From: Chamaelirium japonicum | Lineage: Eukaryota > Streptophyta > Magnoliopsida > Liliales > Melanthiaceae | NCBI GenBank assembly: GCA_947650365.1 | Contig: OX393555.1 | Coordinates: 14,587,550-14,651,549 of the forward strand | Direction: 5' to 3' | DNA length: 64,000 nt | In this document: positions 48,959-62,272 of the stretch, in pieces | Numbering within the stretch: position 1 is the first letter of the stretch | Layout of the letters: the number at the start of each line of letters is the position of its first letter | Position numbers and translations under genes: made by a program | Notes under the pieces: generated by a model | What the model saw: only the letters and a program-made list of their open reading frames with translations | What the model was told of the DNA's origin: nothing | The model's database searches: none

Positions 48959-50240
48959 CTTCTTTTCCTCAGGATCATAACATAGACCTCTTTTGGTCTC
49001 ATTAGAATACCCTATAAACAAACATACTTTGGACTTCAGCTACATCTTATCCCTCTTATCCTTCCGTACATGTGCAGGACATCCCCATATTCTGAAATGC
49101 TGTAGTTTCGATTTGTTCCTTGACTACAGCTCTCTAGTGGTCTGAGGTACTGACTTAGACGAAACGTGGTTCAGAATATAAACTACTATTTATAGAGCAT
49201 ATCCCCAAAAAGTCACTGGTAAACTGACATAACTCATCATGCTGCGAACTATGTCCAACAAGGTTCGATTCCTTCTCTTGGAAACTCCATTCTGTTGTGG
49301 GGTACCTGGAGCAGTTAACTAGGATGTTATCTCATGCTCCACCATATACCCAAGGGACTCGTCAGATAGGTACTCACCTCCTCGATCAGATCGAAGGGTT
49401 TTTATATATTTGTCTGTCTGCTTTTCTACTTCAGTCCTGAACTCTTTGAATATGTCAAAGGATTCCAACTTCCGTTGCATCAGGTAAATATAACCATATC
49501 TTAAGTAATCATCAGTAAAAGTGATAAAGTACTCATGGCCTCCTATCGCCTTGACGCTCATGGGTCCACATACATCTGAATGGATTAACTCCAATACCTC
49601 AGTAGCTCTTACTCCCTTGCCTTTAAAGGCCCTCTTGGTCATCTTCCCTTCCAGGCAGGATTCATAGGTAGGAAGGATCTCCGTAGGATCTGTTTCCAAA
49701 AGTCCGGCCTTCACTATCTTATGGATCCTATCTAAGCCAATATGCCCAAGTCGTAAGTGCCATAATTGGGTTAAATTCTCTGAAGATTTCTTACGCTTAG
49801 ACGAATTAATATTAAATGCTGAAGTTATTATGTTATCCTTTTCAAATTTAGGACTAACAATATAGAGGTTATTCTGAACCATTCCTCTTATTATAAAAGT
49901 TCCATTCAGTTTAAATAATACACCAGAAGCATCAAAATAAACTGAATAAACTTCATGAACTAAAGAAGAAACAGAAATCAAATTACGTCTCAAGGACGAT
50001 ACATAAAAAACATCTCTAAGAGTCAAAGTCTTATTATTCGAAAAACTAAAATTAATATCTTCAATAGCTTCAGCAGCAGCCATGGCCTCAGTTCCCATGC
50101 TTAAGGTCACCTTTCTATCAAGAAACCTTCTGCTTTCTCCAAACCCCTGAAGAGAGTTACAGTCATGATTAGTGGATCCTGAATCCACAATCCAACTAGC
50201 AAAAGAACTATTACTCGAAAGAAATGATTCAACAACTAGG
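48959..50240 (-). pseudogene. Copia B protease and integrase region
   Basis: The longest open stretch (49319-50188, minus strand) starts with MDSGSTNH, the aspartic protease active-site block. It continues with a GAG-pre-integrase zinc-binding block, LWHLRLGHIGLDRIHKIVKAG, and the integrase core with IHSDVCGP, YFITFTDDY and LRSDRGGEY. These enzymes mature gag and join element DNA to the chromosome. Integrase text continues to 48959 where the gypsy C insertion begins; copia pol resumes on its other side at 41645. The region is fossil, with a small number of breaks. Confidence 0.9.
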
Positions 50241-50290
50241 AGTTGTAGATTACCTTCACCAGCATTCTGAGGCTTCTTGCAGTCCTTCTT

Positions 50291-51103
50291 TCAATGACCC
50301 TTTTGGCCACACCGGAAACACTTCGTGCCCAGTTTCTTTGATTCGTCGGACCTAGAGGCCCCAGTATAGTCCTGCACAGGCGCTGACTTAGGTTTCTTCT
50401 TATGTTTCTTACCCTGAGGTTTACCAGACTTCTTGAAGGATCTGCGTTGCATGTGAAGTACTTCGCCCTTCTGCTTAAAGCCATCCTCAGCTGCCTGGAG
50501 AGCTCCTAGAAGTTTTGCATTTGTCATAGCCAATTTATTCAAATTAAAGTTGGTGATAAATCCTTCAAAGGCTCCAAACAGTGACGAGAGGAAGATGTCT
50601 ATCATCATCTCACCTTCTAGCACAATATCCATGGTTGCTAGTTCGTTCTGGAACCCAAATATTTTCATCATGTGTTCCTGAACTAGCGTCCCATCAGATA
50701 TCTTAGTGTCGACGAGTTTCTTGATGGTAAGGTATCGCGTAACACGATTGTGACCTTCAAATATTTCCTTCAGATACAACATCATGTCAGAAGCGTCGGG
50801 CATCTTCTCGACCTGCTTCTATAGAGTTGTTTGCAAGGATGCTATAATATAGCATTTATATATTTTATTAGATTCCTTCCAGTCAGTGAACACGTTTAAC
50901 TATGCCTCTATGGCATCGGGTCCTGGCAAATCTGGCTCAGGATTATTCAGGGCTGTCATATGTTTACTAATCCTTAATACCAGGTACATGTTGCGCTTCC
51001 AGTTCTCATAGTTGGGACCGGTAAGTTTGTGGTCATTTAGGATAGCGGACAGGGGGTCTAACTTGGTCATCTGAAAATAAAAGATTGAATAATGAGAATG
51101 CAT
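50291..51103 (-). pseudogene. Copia B gag
   Basis: The N-terminal part (50900-51103) has LNDHKLTGPNYENWKRNMYL, the start of the plant copia gag/UBN2 domain. The central part (50291-50803) has DIFLSSLFGAFEGFI and NKLAMTNAKLLGALQAAEDG, then a basic stretch and a CFRCGQKGH zinc knuckle at the end. Gag packages the element RNA. Neighbour order with the protease and integrase to the left is that of copia elements. The gag is not one uninterrupted frame. Confidence 0.88.
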
Positions 51104-52803
51104 GAAAACTTATTTTATAGATTTTTTAAAACAAGCTAATTATATTCATATGTCAACGCTACCCTCAAGCGAAGCCATCTCTATGAATTTATTAACTATA
51201 TATGTAAGATCTCGGAATCGACTGTACCTGCCCTATGAGGCATCATACAACGTCAATCCACTTACACGGGCCTTTCCTTGACCCTATCCAAATCTACCAA
51301 CTAAGGGCTTTGATGGACCATGGTTATCTTTTGGCCAGTACCACATGATCCCCATTGTCTGAGCAACGAATACCTCACGTGTACCTCGGATGCTTACCCA
51401 CGAGCCTAGGTAATTACGACACGGGAGTTCATGCGGCCCCCACTAGGGTGGGATAAAAGCCCCTTCTCTCCTCACCCCATAATTACCATATCTTAAGAGA
51501 TCTCACTAAGTGATTTGGCATGGAGTGACACAACCCCCATCCTAGGGGATGTTGAGTTATGCCTTTCCACCCTAACACGAAGCGATTGATCGTGGAGGCC
51601 AAGGGATCTCTAAGAGTCCTCTCTTGCATCTCTTATTAAATATGAGGGTTATTTTGCGAGTATGAATTTATGCCAATGCAAAGGTAGCGATCTCCTATAT
51701 ACTAGACCCTGGTCACACCGTGCTCCCACTAGCGCTTCAAGCCTTTCGTCTAGCATTAATCATTCTTGGAATATCGTAGTCCCTGGCTCAAGTAGATTTA
51801 TCCATTCAAGGGTCACATTACATATTCCAAGAACATCGATGCTCTGCAAGCTTGGCTATCACGCTAATGCCCTGGAGCTTAACCTAAAGTCAGACACACT
51901 GGAAATGACTCCCACTAGTCATGGTGCCTCTCTTATAAATTTGACAATTGATGTTCAATGGATCTCCATCTCATCTTAGGTTTCGATGCTAGCCAAATAG
52001 GCACACCCAACTAGTCGGGTGTTGACCTAATGGTGGCATAACCATATGTGATGGGATCCCACTAACATCAAAAATCAACTAAATAATAGGCGTCATCTAG
52101 TGGGATTCTATCCTCATACAATCACTTGGACCGGAAGGGAAAGACATCCATCAAAAAACTGATAATAATATTATCTTATCGAGGTTCGATATGAAACATA
52201 AAGAACTAATAAAGAAAGCAACCATTAAACTGAATTAAGTTCAGGGTCTGACCCCTGAACCTAATTAGCACAGCGTAGGACTCTAGCTTTCTTCGCAAGG
52301 TCCCTCGGTCCGGCTCCTCTGTCGCGTTTGCAAACACTTTGCCGGATCGTGTTCGTCCTCTAGGGTTCCGCTTACGCTCCCGATAGTGGATTTCTTTGGC
52401 ACATCTTTCTTCTCGATCTGTAACCGAAAAAATTCTAGTATGCTTCGAGCAAGTGCTCGCTCGTACATAATTTTCTAGAAAGAAGAAAAAACATGCCTAG
52501 GAAAAAGCCCATGGGAACCGAGGATGGTCAACCCCCATCACTTGCCCAATCTACGGCTCTAAAACATATCCACACATATAGAGAGGAAATCCAGACAATG
52601 GCTAACTCGGGGTTCGACCCCCGGTAGCAAGCACAAATATAGATCTAGATTTTATAGCGGCGCCCTGCAAGAACGATTCATAGAACAAACACAACATATA
52701 CATATGCATGATCTAATCGTAAGAACCCCGATGATCTCACGCGTTCATCATGCACACACATGATGGTTTTATGAAAAATCATGAAACGTACACCACTAAT
52801 GCA
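51104..52803 (-). other. Copia B untranslated leader between PBS and gag
   Basis: This 1.7-kb stretch has no convincing coding sequence and shares blocks with the copia A leader at 1366-3113. Examples are TTTTGGCCAGTACCACATG at 51330 (compare 1609) and GTGTTGACCTAATGGTGG at 52019 (compare 2292). Confidence 0.7.
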
Positions 52804-52815
52804 GCTCTGATACCA
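52804..52815 (-). promoter_or_regulatory. Copia B primer-binding site
   Basis: The minus strand reads TGGTATCAGAGC, the initiator tRNA-Met site, two bases inside the 5' LTR, as in copia A. Confidence 0.92.
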
Positions 52816-52817
52816 AT

Positions 52818-54810
52818 TATTGCGAATAATCCCATGGTAGAGGCTCGCAGCGAAAACAATTTGGCAGTCGAAAGATCATTCATGGTGCACGTTACACAAT
52901 TTAAACTTTCATTGAAACTAATCTATATGTGCGTGCATGTGTGTGCACGTGAATCGAATACCCTAACGGTAATCTAGCGTAATAATTATCTAGTATGCAT
53001 GCAAATCATAAAGCTCGCTAGATCTACGTGTTAGGTTATTCATACCTTCGTGCGGATCTTTTAACCGCGGAGAATTGTCTTCTTTGTCGATGGAGACGGA
53101 AGATCGTTCGCGAAGAAGCCGATGGTATGAATGGAGATGATGCCTTCTTGTTCACTCGATCTCATACGATGCATGGAACGTCGCTCTTGAATCTCTGAGT
53201 GTCTCCGAAGAACGACCCTACTCCTTCTACAAAACTCCACGTGAGGAAGACGAAGTATCAAGCGGGGAAGTAGAGAGATGAGGGAGAGATCTAGGGAGAA
53301 GAGAGAGGGGGGTTCGATTTTTCCAACACCTATGGCCGGCCCCATAAAGCCCCCTATATAGGGTCAGCTTACCCCCTTGGATCATTATCCAAGGGGATAA
53401 GAACATCCCCTAAAAATCTCCACAAAATCACCCTTTTATATCTCATTGTATTTATCCGTTTTCCCCACTTTTAGGGCTTGTTTTGATCAATTCAAAACCC
53501 TATCCCTATCCCTATGACCGGCCCTATTGATGGGGGATTCTCATCCCCATAATATAGGGCCGGCCCTAGCATGGTCCCTCACTGCTAGGGTCGGCCATAA
53601 GTGAGGTCTGCTAGAGTGAGTTTTTACCAAAACACCATGATACCTCAATTTGACCATTTCTAGTGTGCGAGACCTAGCGGCCACTCCTTAAGTGATCTTT
53701 ACTAGTTACCTCACTATTAACTGAGGCTACCGGAGGATGCCTCTAGTAAAGTCAACTAGTTAACTCACAACATATCCTGGTGCATCGCACCTATACAACG
53801 AAGTTCACTTATGGCTAGGGATAACTACTTGCGTCTCTGTACTAGTCTCGGGCTTACCCCTTAGTACTCGCATGTAGTTACGCATCTACCATGCTCTAGT
53901 GCTAAGCACACACGGAGCGTAGACTTCTTTCTTCCTCCTACTGCTTATGGTGTTCCGAGGAGATGGTTCAAGAGCCGCACATAATGTTGATAAGGTGGAA
54001 CCATCAGGGACCGGGGTTTATGGCTTCCAACTCAAGCTTGATCGACACACTACCCGAGTGTACCATCAATCCTCTAAGCTTGAGTTAACCTGTGTGGCCA
54101 CCCAGAGTGTGACACAGACTGTACTCCAATTCACCCGGACTTACTATATTCTCTATTATACCCCTGCTCTCCGTTTAGTAGTGGTAAATCCACTGTCCCT
54201 CCACTTGATTCCATGATTCACTTCGAGCGGTGGAGACTACCGTCAGACTCAAATGATTATATGACTTGGTTCTTTCAGGGTTAACCTATACATCGTTTCT
54301 CTGATTACCCCGTCGAGTTAATCAAACTCGGTCAACAATCAAACTGATGACCACCAAGCCTGGGTTTGGTACAGTGTAAGTCACACCAAGGAACACACCT
54401 CCCTTCAGGGGTGTGGATGGCCTGCAGGAGTGACACACTAATACAACGCCAGCCGGGTAACCCAATACACCGTGGTTTTGGATCACTGCATACGGATCCT
54501 CACACATTGGTGTGCCAAAGCACCACGCAACTGGTTAGTCTATCAGACATGGTTCCTCAGGATTTAGGACCGTTTTACCCTAAGCAGAAACACGACTTAG
54601 TGTACCAGTGTCTGCTCACTGATCTGTATACCGTATTAGTTCCGTTCAGCCACAGACACTGTGCCTGGTGATGACCATGGTGACGACTTCCCATGAACTG
54701 TCATCAACTATGTTACGCACCTATATGCATCTCATATAATAACTATCAATCTTTATTTATTAGACCAAAAAAATAAAGTTTTACAAGCTTAGAACACATC
54801 AATCCTAACA
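52818..54810 (-). repeat. Copia B 5' LTR (1993 bp)
   Basis: The LTR starts next to the PBS and ends AATCCTAACA against satellite. It is alignable over its whole length with 27448-29583 but is about 140 bp shorter. A minus-strand TATATAGGGG box at 53351-53360 is the likely core promoter. The divergence between the two LTRs indicates an older insertion than either gypsy element nested in it. Confidence 0.93.
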
Positions 54811-56108
54811 GCCACTTGGACTCCACTCGTAATATACGACATGAAAAAGAATCCCACAATAGTAGGACACCTCTTAGTTATAGGACTCTTTATATTTTGG
54901 CCATACTGATATGGGGTTAAAGTCACCCCATTGACATATAGATGTACCCTCATATATTGTAAACAATCTTATCAACTTGATTGGGACCCACTTAGAATCT
55001 TCTCATAATCTACTACATGCATAAGGATGCTATAATAGTGTGACCCCTCCAAACGATATGACTCTTTATATTTTGGTCATACATATACGGGTGTTAAAGT
55101 CACCCCTTTGAGACATAGATGTACCCCCTATAATATAGCCGACCTTATTACCTTGGTGGGCCCTACTTGTACTCCTCTTATAATCTACTATATTTATAAG
55201 GATCCTATAATAGTTGGACGCCTCCTACCTGTATGAATTTTTATATTTTATCCACACAGAAGCAGAAAATAAATTCACCCCTTTGACACATAGATATACT
55301 TCTCTATAATATTTATAAGGATTTGAAACATAGATATATATAGTGTATTCGACATTGTCAAGTTGAGTGGGATCCACTTGGACTCACTTCGTAATCTACT
55401 ACATGTATAATAATCCTATAATTGTTGGACCCTACCAAGCTATGGGGCTCTTAATATTTTTGCAATATAGATATGGGTGTTAAAGTCACCCCTTTGATAC
55501 ATAAATATACCCCCCTAAAATATAGTCGACCTTATTAACTGGGGTGGGCCCACTTGAACTCCTCTCGTAATCTACTATATTTATAAGGATCCCACAATAG
55601 TAGGACCCCTCCTACCTATAGGGATTTTTCATATTTTGTTCATACTGATACGAGTAATAAAGTCACCCATTTGACATATAAATATACCCCTTTATAATAT
55701 TGTCGTCTGGAATAGGTCCCACTTGGACTCTTCTCGTAATCTAAAACAAGATTAAGGATTTTACAATAGTAGGACCCCTCATAGCTGTAGAACTCTTTAT
55801 ATTATGGCCACAAAGTTATGAGTGGTAAAGTCACCCCTTTGACACATAAATATGCCCCCCTCTATAACGAACTCGACAATATCAACTAGAATGACTCCCC
55901 ACTTGGACTCCTTTCAAAATTTACAACATGAATAAGGATCCCACAACAGTAAGACCCCTCCTATCAATGAGACTTTTTATATTTTTGTCATACAGATATG
56001 GGTGTTAAAGTTACCCCTTTGACACATAGATATACCCCCTATAATATAGTCAACCTTGTCAACTTGAGCGGGCCAACTTGGACTCCTCTTATAATCTACT
56101 GCTTTCAG
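54811..56108 (+). repeat. Satellite array, ~177-bp monomer, continuation (about 7 copies)
   Basis: This is the same monomer, in the same orientation and phase, as 6463-27447; copia B has merely split the array. It ends within a monomer after ATAATCTACTG and passes straight into CTTTCAG and the ATG of the CACTA transposase-like gene, with no transposon terminus between them. Confidence 0.93.
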
Positions 56109-57702
56109 ATGGCATCACGATCGAGGGCTCGTAGAGGCAGAGGTGGACCAGCTCGGAGCGCTCTGGTTGCCACTCCATTGTCCGAAGCCGAGCCCTCTGG
56201 ATCTGTCAGTGTGATTCCTCTTTTTACACCAGCTCCCGAAGTCACAGCCTCTGAAGTTTCGAGCATTCAGTACCTGACTATAGTGCCTACGTCCATAGGT
56301 AATGCTTAGATCTAAATTTTTAAATATATTGTAACAATTATCAGTACTGATGTATACCTTTTTAGCAGGGTAGATTGCCAGGCACATAGGAGACCATGGC
56401 ATGATGAAGGCAAGTGCTTGGCGATCTACGCAGTAAGCTTCCCCTACAGTGGAGCGGCAGGACCTTTGTGGGCAAGCATGTTTTGAACGCCGCCAATTGG
56501 GTCAGCATGATATTACGAGAGGAGGAATGCCCCTATTATAGGGATGAGGGGGTGGAAGGATATCGATGCATCCTATAAGGAGAGAATGTATCAGGTCTTT
56601 TTGGTACGTTAATTATACTAAAGCATTTCAGAATTAATTTTACATGAGAAGTTTTAATGAGAGAACATGACAACTGACACCTAACGGGAGGACTTGTGGA
56701 AAATAATGGGTGAGTGGTATAGTGATTACCATCACGAGCTCCACAAGCTCTATGATTACTTGGTCAGCGAGTCAGCCGAGGTATTACAGGTTACGATCGA
56801 GATGAGAGACGTGCATTCGCTATATGTTTTTTAGTTTTTGGTCGCTCACTGGGACACCCCTCAGTTTCATGTATGATTTTTATTTTATTAATTCGTATTT
56901 GTTTTAATGTTATATTAAAAGTATGTATTGGTGTTTGAAAAATTAATCGATTGATGCAGGTAAGTTCTTCTAAAGGCAAGCAGAATAAAAGTGCTTTAAC
57001 AATACCTGCTCTAGTGAGGAGGAGGACTTCTATGCCCCAGCTTGCCCACCAGCTGGTAAATAATATAAATATTTTATTTTTTAAAACATAATAAATATTA
57101 TGTTCACTTATCTTTTTTTATATACTAAAAACCAGAAGCAATCCTTGGGCCACGAGCCTAATCGAATTGACCTTTTTGAGGCTTCTAGGAGGCGGCGTAC
57201 TGACGGGGCATTTATGGACGACAGGGTTACCTTGCAAGTCGAAAGTAACTAAGTTACTTTTAATAATGATGTACGTATGCCATCAATATAATTAAATATC
57301 ATTGGGTGTTATATATATAAGAGGATGAGACTTATGGTGACCCCGTCGGGCAAGGGCTCCTCTTCCAACTCAGTATCTGTCAACTCGACGATGGAAACTG
57401 TGCTCAGACCAGTCACCTATAGCCGCATCATCTGTATGGGCCTTGGAGTCATGCCCTCCTCCTACTTTGTACGAGAGGGTATGTCCTCGAGGGCACGGGA
57501 CACATAGACCAGGGTGATTACACAATTGCAGGCTGCTTTAGACGTGGAGTGTGAGTAGAGGCAGGCCCTCGAGCACAGGGTTAAGGCAGAGCGGGAGGAG
57601 AAACAGGCCCCCGAACGGCAGGTTGAGAAGGAAAGAGAAGCTTATACGGTATTGGAGCGTCAGTTTGTTGAGTTTATGAGGCGGTCTAGCGGTAGCTCAT
57701 GA
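56109..57702 (+). pseudogene. CACTA (En/Spm) plant transposase remnant
   Basis: From ATG at 56109 the first exon encodes a basic start, MASRSRARRGRGGPARSAL. A plausible donor at 56299 and acceptor near 56368 suggest an intron; other AT-rich intron-like gaps follow. At 57136-57250 the text EPNRIDLFEASRRRRTDGAF is the signature of the plant Transposase_24 (Ptta/En/Spm) family, normally preceded by a Lys/Ala-rich helix as seen at 56960-57055. The C-terminal part has TYSRIICMGLGVMPSSYF and then a Glu/Gln-rich coiled coil ending FVEFMRRSSGSS and TGA at 57702. Stops interrupt exon 2, the coiled-coil segment and the stretch around 57240, so it is not functional. It would bind CACTA ends. Confidence 0.75.
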
Positions 57703-57799
57703 TCAAGTACTTACTAATCTTTATAATAATAATATGAATTATGCATCTTATGAAAACTAATATATGTACGATTGCTATGTTCTTTGAGCTTAGTACAAT

Positions 57800-60610
57800 T
57801 ATTATGTTGTTTGAAAACTTATGATTTACAAACCAAGTTCATAATACAAGTACTAAAATTTTGCATCTTACTAAAATTAATATAAGTACGAATTATCGGA
57901 TGCGATTCGATAATGATTCGATCGAATCCAAACCAAGTTCAAAAGCTAAAAGCTAAAAACTTATGATTTACAAACATTTAGACTCAGAATTAGTCAATCG
58001 GAGTATAAAATCTTAAAATATCAACTAAATACTTGTTCGCAAGTCTGAAATACGAAAAACCATTCAAGTACGAATTATCGGATGCGATCCGATAACGATC
58101 CGATCGAATCCAAACCAAGTTCAAAAGTCGAAAGCTGAAAACTTATGATTTACAAATACTTAGACTCTAAATTAGTTAATCGGAGGGTAAAAATTTTAAA
58201 TATTTACTAAATACTTGTTCGCAAGTCCGAAATACGAAAAACCATAAGAATTATCGGATGCGATCCGATAACAATCCGATCAAATCCAAACCAAGTTCAA
58301 AAGTCGAAAGCCAAAAACTTATGATTTGCAAATATTTAGATTCTAAATTAGTCAATCAGAGGGCAAAATCTTTAAATATTTACTAAATACTTGTTCGCAA
58401 GTTCGAAATATGAAAAGTCATTTAAGTACGAATTATCAGATGCGATTCGATAATGATTCGATTAAATCAAAACCAAGTTCAAAAGCCAAAAGCCAAAAAC
58501 TTATGATTTGTAAATACTTAGATTCTAAATTAGTCAATCAGAGGACAAAATCTTTAAATATCTACTAAATATTTATTCATAAGTCCGAAATATATAAAAC
58601 CATACAAGTATGAATTATCTGATGCGATCCGATAATGATCCGATCGAATCCAAACCAAGTTCAAAAGTGAAAAGCTAAAAACTTATTATTTGCAAATACT
58701 TAGACTCTAAATTAGTCAATCGAAGGATAAAATTTTAAAATATCTACTTAATACTTGTTCGCATGGCCGAAATACGAAAAATCATATAAGTCCGAATTAT
58801 CGGATAATATCTAATAATGATATGATCAAATCTAAACCAAATTCAAAAGTCAAAAGCTGAAAACTTATGATTTGCAAACACTTAGACTCAAAATTAGTCA
58901 ATCAGAGGATAAAATCCTAAAATATATACTAAATACTTGTTTGTAAGTCTGAAATACGACAAACCATACAAGTTCGAATTATCGGATGCGATCTGATCGA
59001 ATCCAAACCAAGTTCAAAAGCCAAAAGCCAAAAACTTATGATTTGCAAACACTTATACTCAAAATTAGTCAATCAGATGGCAAAATCTTAAAATACCTAC
59101 TAAATACTTGTTCATAAATCCGAAATACAAAAAACCATACAAGTATGACTTATCGGATGTGATCCAATAACGATCTGATCGAATCAAAATCAAGTTCAAA
59201 AGCTAAAAACTTATGATTTGCAAACACTTAGACTCTAAATTAGTCAATCGGAGGGTAAAATCTTTAAATATCTACGAAATACTTGTTCGTAAGTCCAAAA
59301 AATAAAAAACCATACAAGTATGAATTATCGGATGTGATCTGATAATAAATTGATTGAATCCAAACCAAGTTCAAAAGTCGAAAGCCGAAAACTTATGATT
59401 TGCAAACACTAGACTCTAAATTAGTAAATCGGAGGGTAAAATCTTTAAATATCTACTAAATACTTATCTGCAAGTCTGAAATATGAAAACCATACAAGTA
59501 CAAATTAATGGATTCGGTCCGAAAACGATCCAATCGAGTCCAAACCAAATTCAAAAGTCGAGAGCTGAAAACTTATGATTTGTAAATACTAAAACTCTAA
59601 ATTAGTCAATCGGAGGGCAAAATCTTTAAATATATACTAAATTCTTGTTCGTAAGTTAGAAATATAAAAAATCATACAAGTACGAATTATCAGATGCGAT
59701 CCGATAACGATCTGATCGAAATCTAGCCAAGTTCAAAAGCCGAAAGCCAAAAACTTATGATTTGCTAAGACTTAGACTGAAAATTAGTCAATCAAATGAC
59801 AAAATCTTAAAATATATACTAAATACTTGTTCGTAAATTCGAAATAGGAAAAACCATTCAAGTCTAAATTATCGGATGCAATCCGAAATTGATCCGATCG
59901 AATCCAAACCAAGTTTAAACGATGAAAGCTGAAAACTTATAATTTGCAAACACTTAGACTCTAAATTAGTCAATCAAAGGATAAATCTTAAAATATCTAT
60001 TAAATACTTGTTCGTAAGTCCGAATTTCAAAAAACCATACAAATATGAATTATCGGATGCGATCCGATTATGATCCGATTGAATCCAAACAAAGTTCAAA
60101 GAGAAAAACTAAAAACTTATGATTTACAAACATTTAGACTCTAAATTAGTCAATCGAAAGGCAAAATCTCAAAATATCTACTAAATACTTATTCATAAGT
60201 CTGAAATATGAAAAACTATACAAGTGCGAATTATCGGATCCAATCCGATCAGATTCAAATTAAGTCCAGAAGCTAAAAGCCTAAAACGAATGATTTACAA
60301 ACACTTAGACTCTAAATTAGTCAATCGGAGGGCGAAATCTTAAAATATCTACAATATCCAATAAAGATCCGATAACGATCCTAGTATGATCCGATAACGA
60401 TATGATCTATCCAATAATGATAACGAGAACGATCCGATAACAATCCGATTGATTTGATAATGATAACAATCCTATCGATCCGATAATGATCCGCTAACAA
60501 TAACGATCAGATTCGATAACGATCCGATCCGATCCGAAAAGGATTCGATAACTATCCGATCGAATCTAAACTATATTCAAAATCCGATCGAATCCAAACC
60601 AAGTTTAATA
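57800..60610 (+). repeat. ~180-bp tandem array inside the CACTA element, about 15 copies
   Basis: Successive CCAAGTTCAAAAG blocks lie 182, 176 and 182 bp apart near 57935, 58117, 58293 and 58475, and the pattern continues to about 60340. Each unit has GATGCGATCCGATAACGATC, AAAAACTTATGATTTGCAAA and CTAAATACTTGTTCGCAAGT. The GATCCGAT segment is itself a run of short repeats, and from 60345 to 60600 the array collapses into these alone. It is unrelated in sequence to the 177-bp satellite despite similar length. No genes were seen in it. Confidence 0.92.

Positions 60611-61521
<911 letters not shown>

Positions 61522-61545
<24 letters not shown>
61522..61545. repeat. (GA)n microsatellite
   Basis: A short GA run follows the second TA tract and abuts the next MITE. 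Confidence 0.9.
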
Positions 61546-61546
<1 letters not shown>

Positions 61547-61928
61547 GGCTAGGTTCCTATGACATGTCATAGGGAGTACCCTATGACATATGGTTAATTA
61601 GTAATGCTAGAATGTTTAAAATGTGCTGAATTTTTTTGAGGATGATCACCTTACCTTAGATAGAATGTCTACAAAAAATCAAAGCATTCTAAAACTTGTA
61701 GGGGCATCAAATGCTAGAAGCTTTATCGGCCATCCATTTTAACCGTTAAATTGAAAATCATATTTGATGCCTCTAGAAGTTTTAGAATGAGCCGATTTTT
61801 TGCGAGGGTCCTATCTAAAATAGGGTGATCATCCTCATAAAAATTCAGAACATTCTAAATATTCTAGGGTTACTAACTCACCATATGTCATAGGGTACTC
61901 CCTATGACATGTCATAGGAACTCATTTC

Positions 61929-61930
<2 letters not shown>
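61546..61930. mobile_element. 385-bp foldback MITE with long inverted repeats
   Basis: Both ends carry TTCCTATGACATGTCATAGG followed by GAGTACCCTATGACATATGG in inverted orientation, and the similarity runs on for about 120 bp per arm through TGAGGATGATCACC. Each arm also contains its own short palindrome, CCTATGACATGTCATAGG. It is bounded by GA/TA microsatellite on the left and (TA)n on the right. The superfamily cannot be told because the flanks are repetitive. Confidence 0.85.

Positions 61931-62007
<77 letters not shown>
61931..62007. repeat. (TA)n microsatellite, about 76 bp
   Basis: A TA run lies on the right of the second MITE and ends at ACATACCGACGAATG, where CACTA subterminal repeats resume. 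Confidence 0.95.
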
Positions 62008-62011
<4 letters not shown>

Positions 62012-62258
62012 CCGACGAATGATAAGGATCCGTCGATAATAAGCTTTAATATTTTTTTTTAAATAATCATATAGTACCGACGAATTATAAATATCCGTCG
62101 GTATTAATGTTTATTACAGACGAATAATTTAACCCGTCGTTTGCTTTTTTGATGCCATCTTTCTTGATGGACGGCGACGAAAATCTTGTTCATCGCTATA
62201 AACTTATACCGATGGTTATAAGTTATTACTGATAGAAAATTTCTATCGGTAATAATAC
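62008..62258 (+). repeat. CACTA subterminal repeats (ACCGACGAAT / CCGTCGGTA)
   Basis: Related short motifs recur in both orientations: ACCGACGAATGAT, ATCCGTCGATAAT, ACCGACGAATTAT, ATCCGTCGGTATT, GACGAATAATT, CCCGTCG and TATCGGTAATAAT. Clusters of 10-20 bp motifs near the ends are where CACTA transposases bind in the known En/Spm system. Confidence 0.75.
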
Positions 62259-62272
62259 TTTTTTTTGTAGTG
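62259..62272 (-). mobile_element. CACTA terminal inverted repeat, right end
   Basis: Read on the minus strand the sequence is CACTACAAAAAAAA, the family terminus. Beyond it the DNA is copia gag, so the boundary is sharp. Confidence 0.85.

Larger units (their letters stand above)
27448..54810 (-). mobile_element. Copia B: Ty1/copia retrotransposon split by two gypsy insertions
   Basis: A minus-strand copia element lies inside the satellite, with its 3' LTR on the left and 5' LTR on the right. Flanks are CCCAC (27443-27447) and GCCAC (54811-54815), a 5-bp target duplication with one change, and the satellite is continuous across it. Domain order on the minus strand is gag, protease, integrase, reverse transcriptase and RNase H, the copia order. 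Gypsy D and gypsy C have jumped into pol. Without them it is about 9.8 kb. Its LTRs differ from each other much more than those of either inserted element, so it is the oldest of the three. It is broken in several places. Confidence 0.95.
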
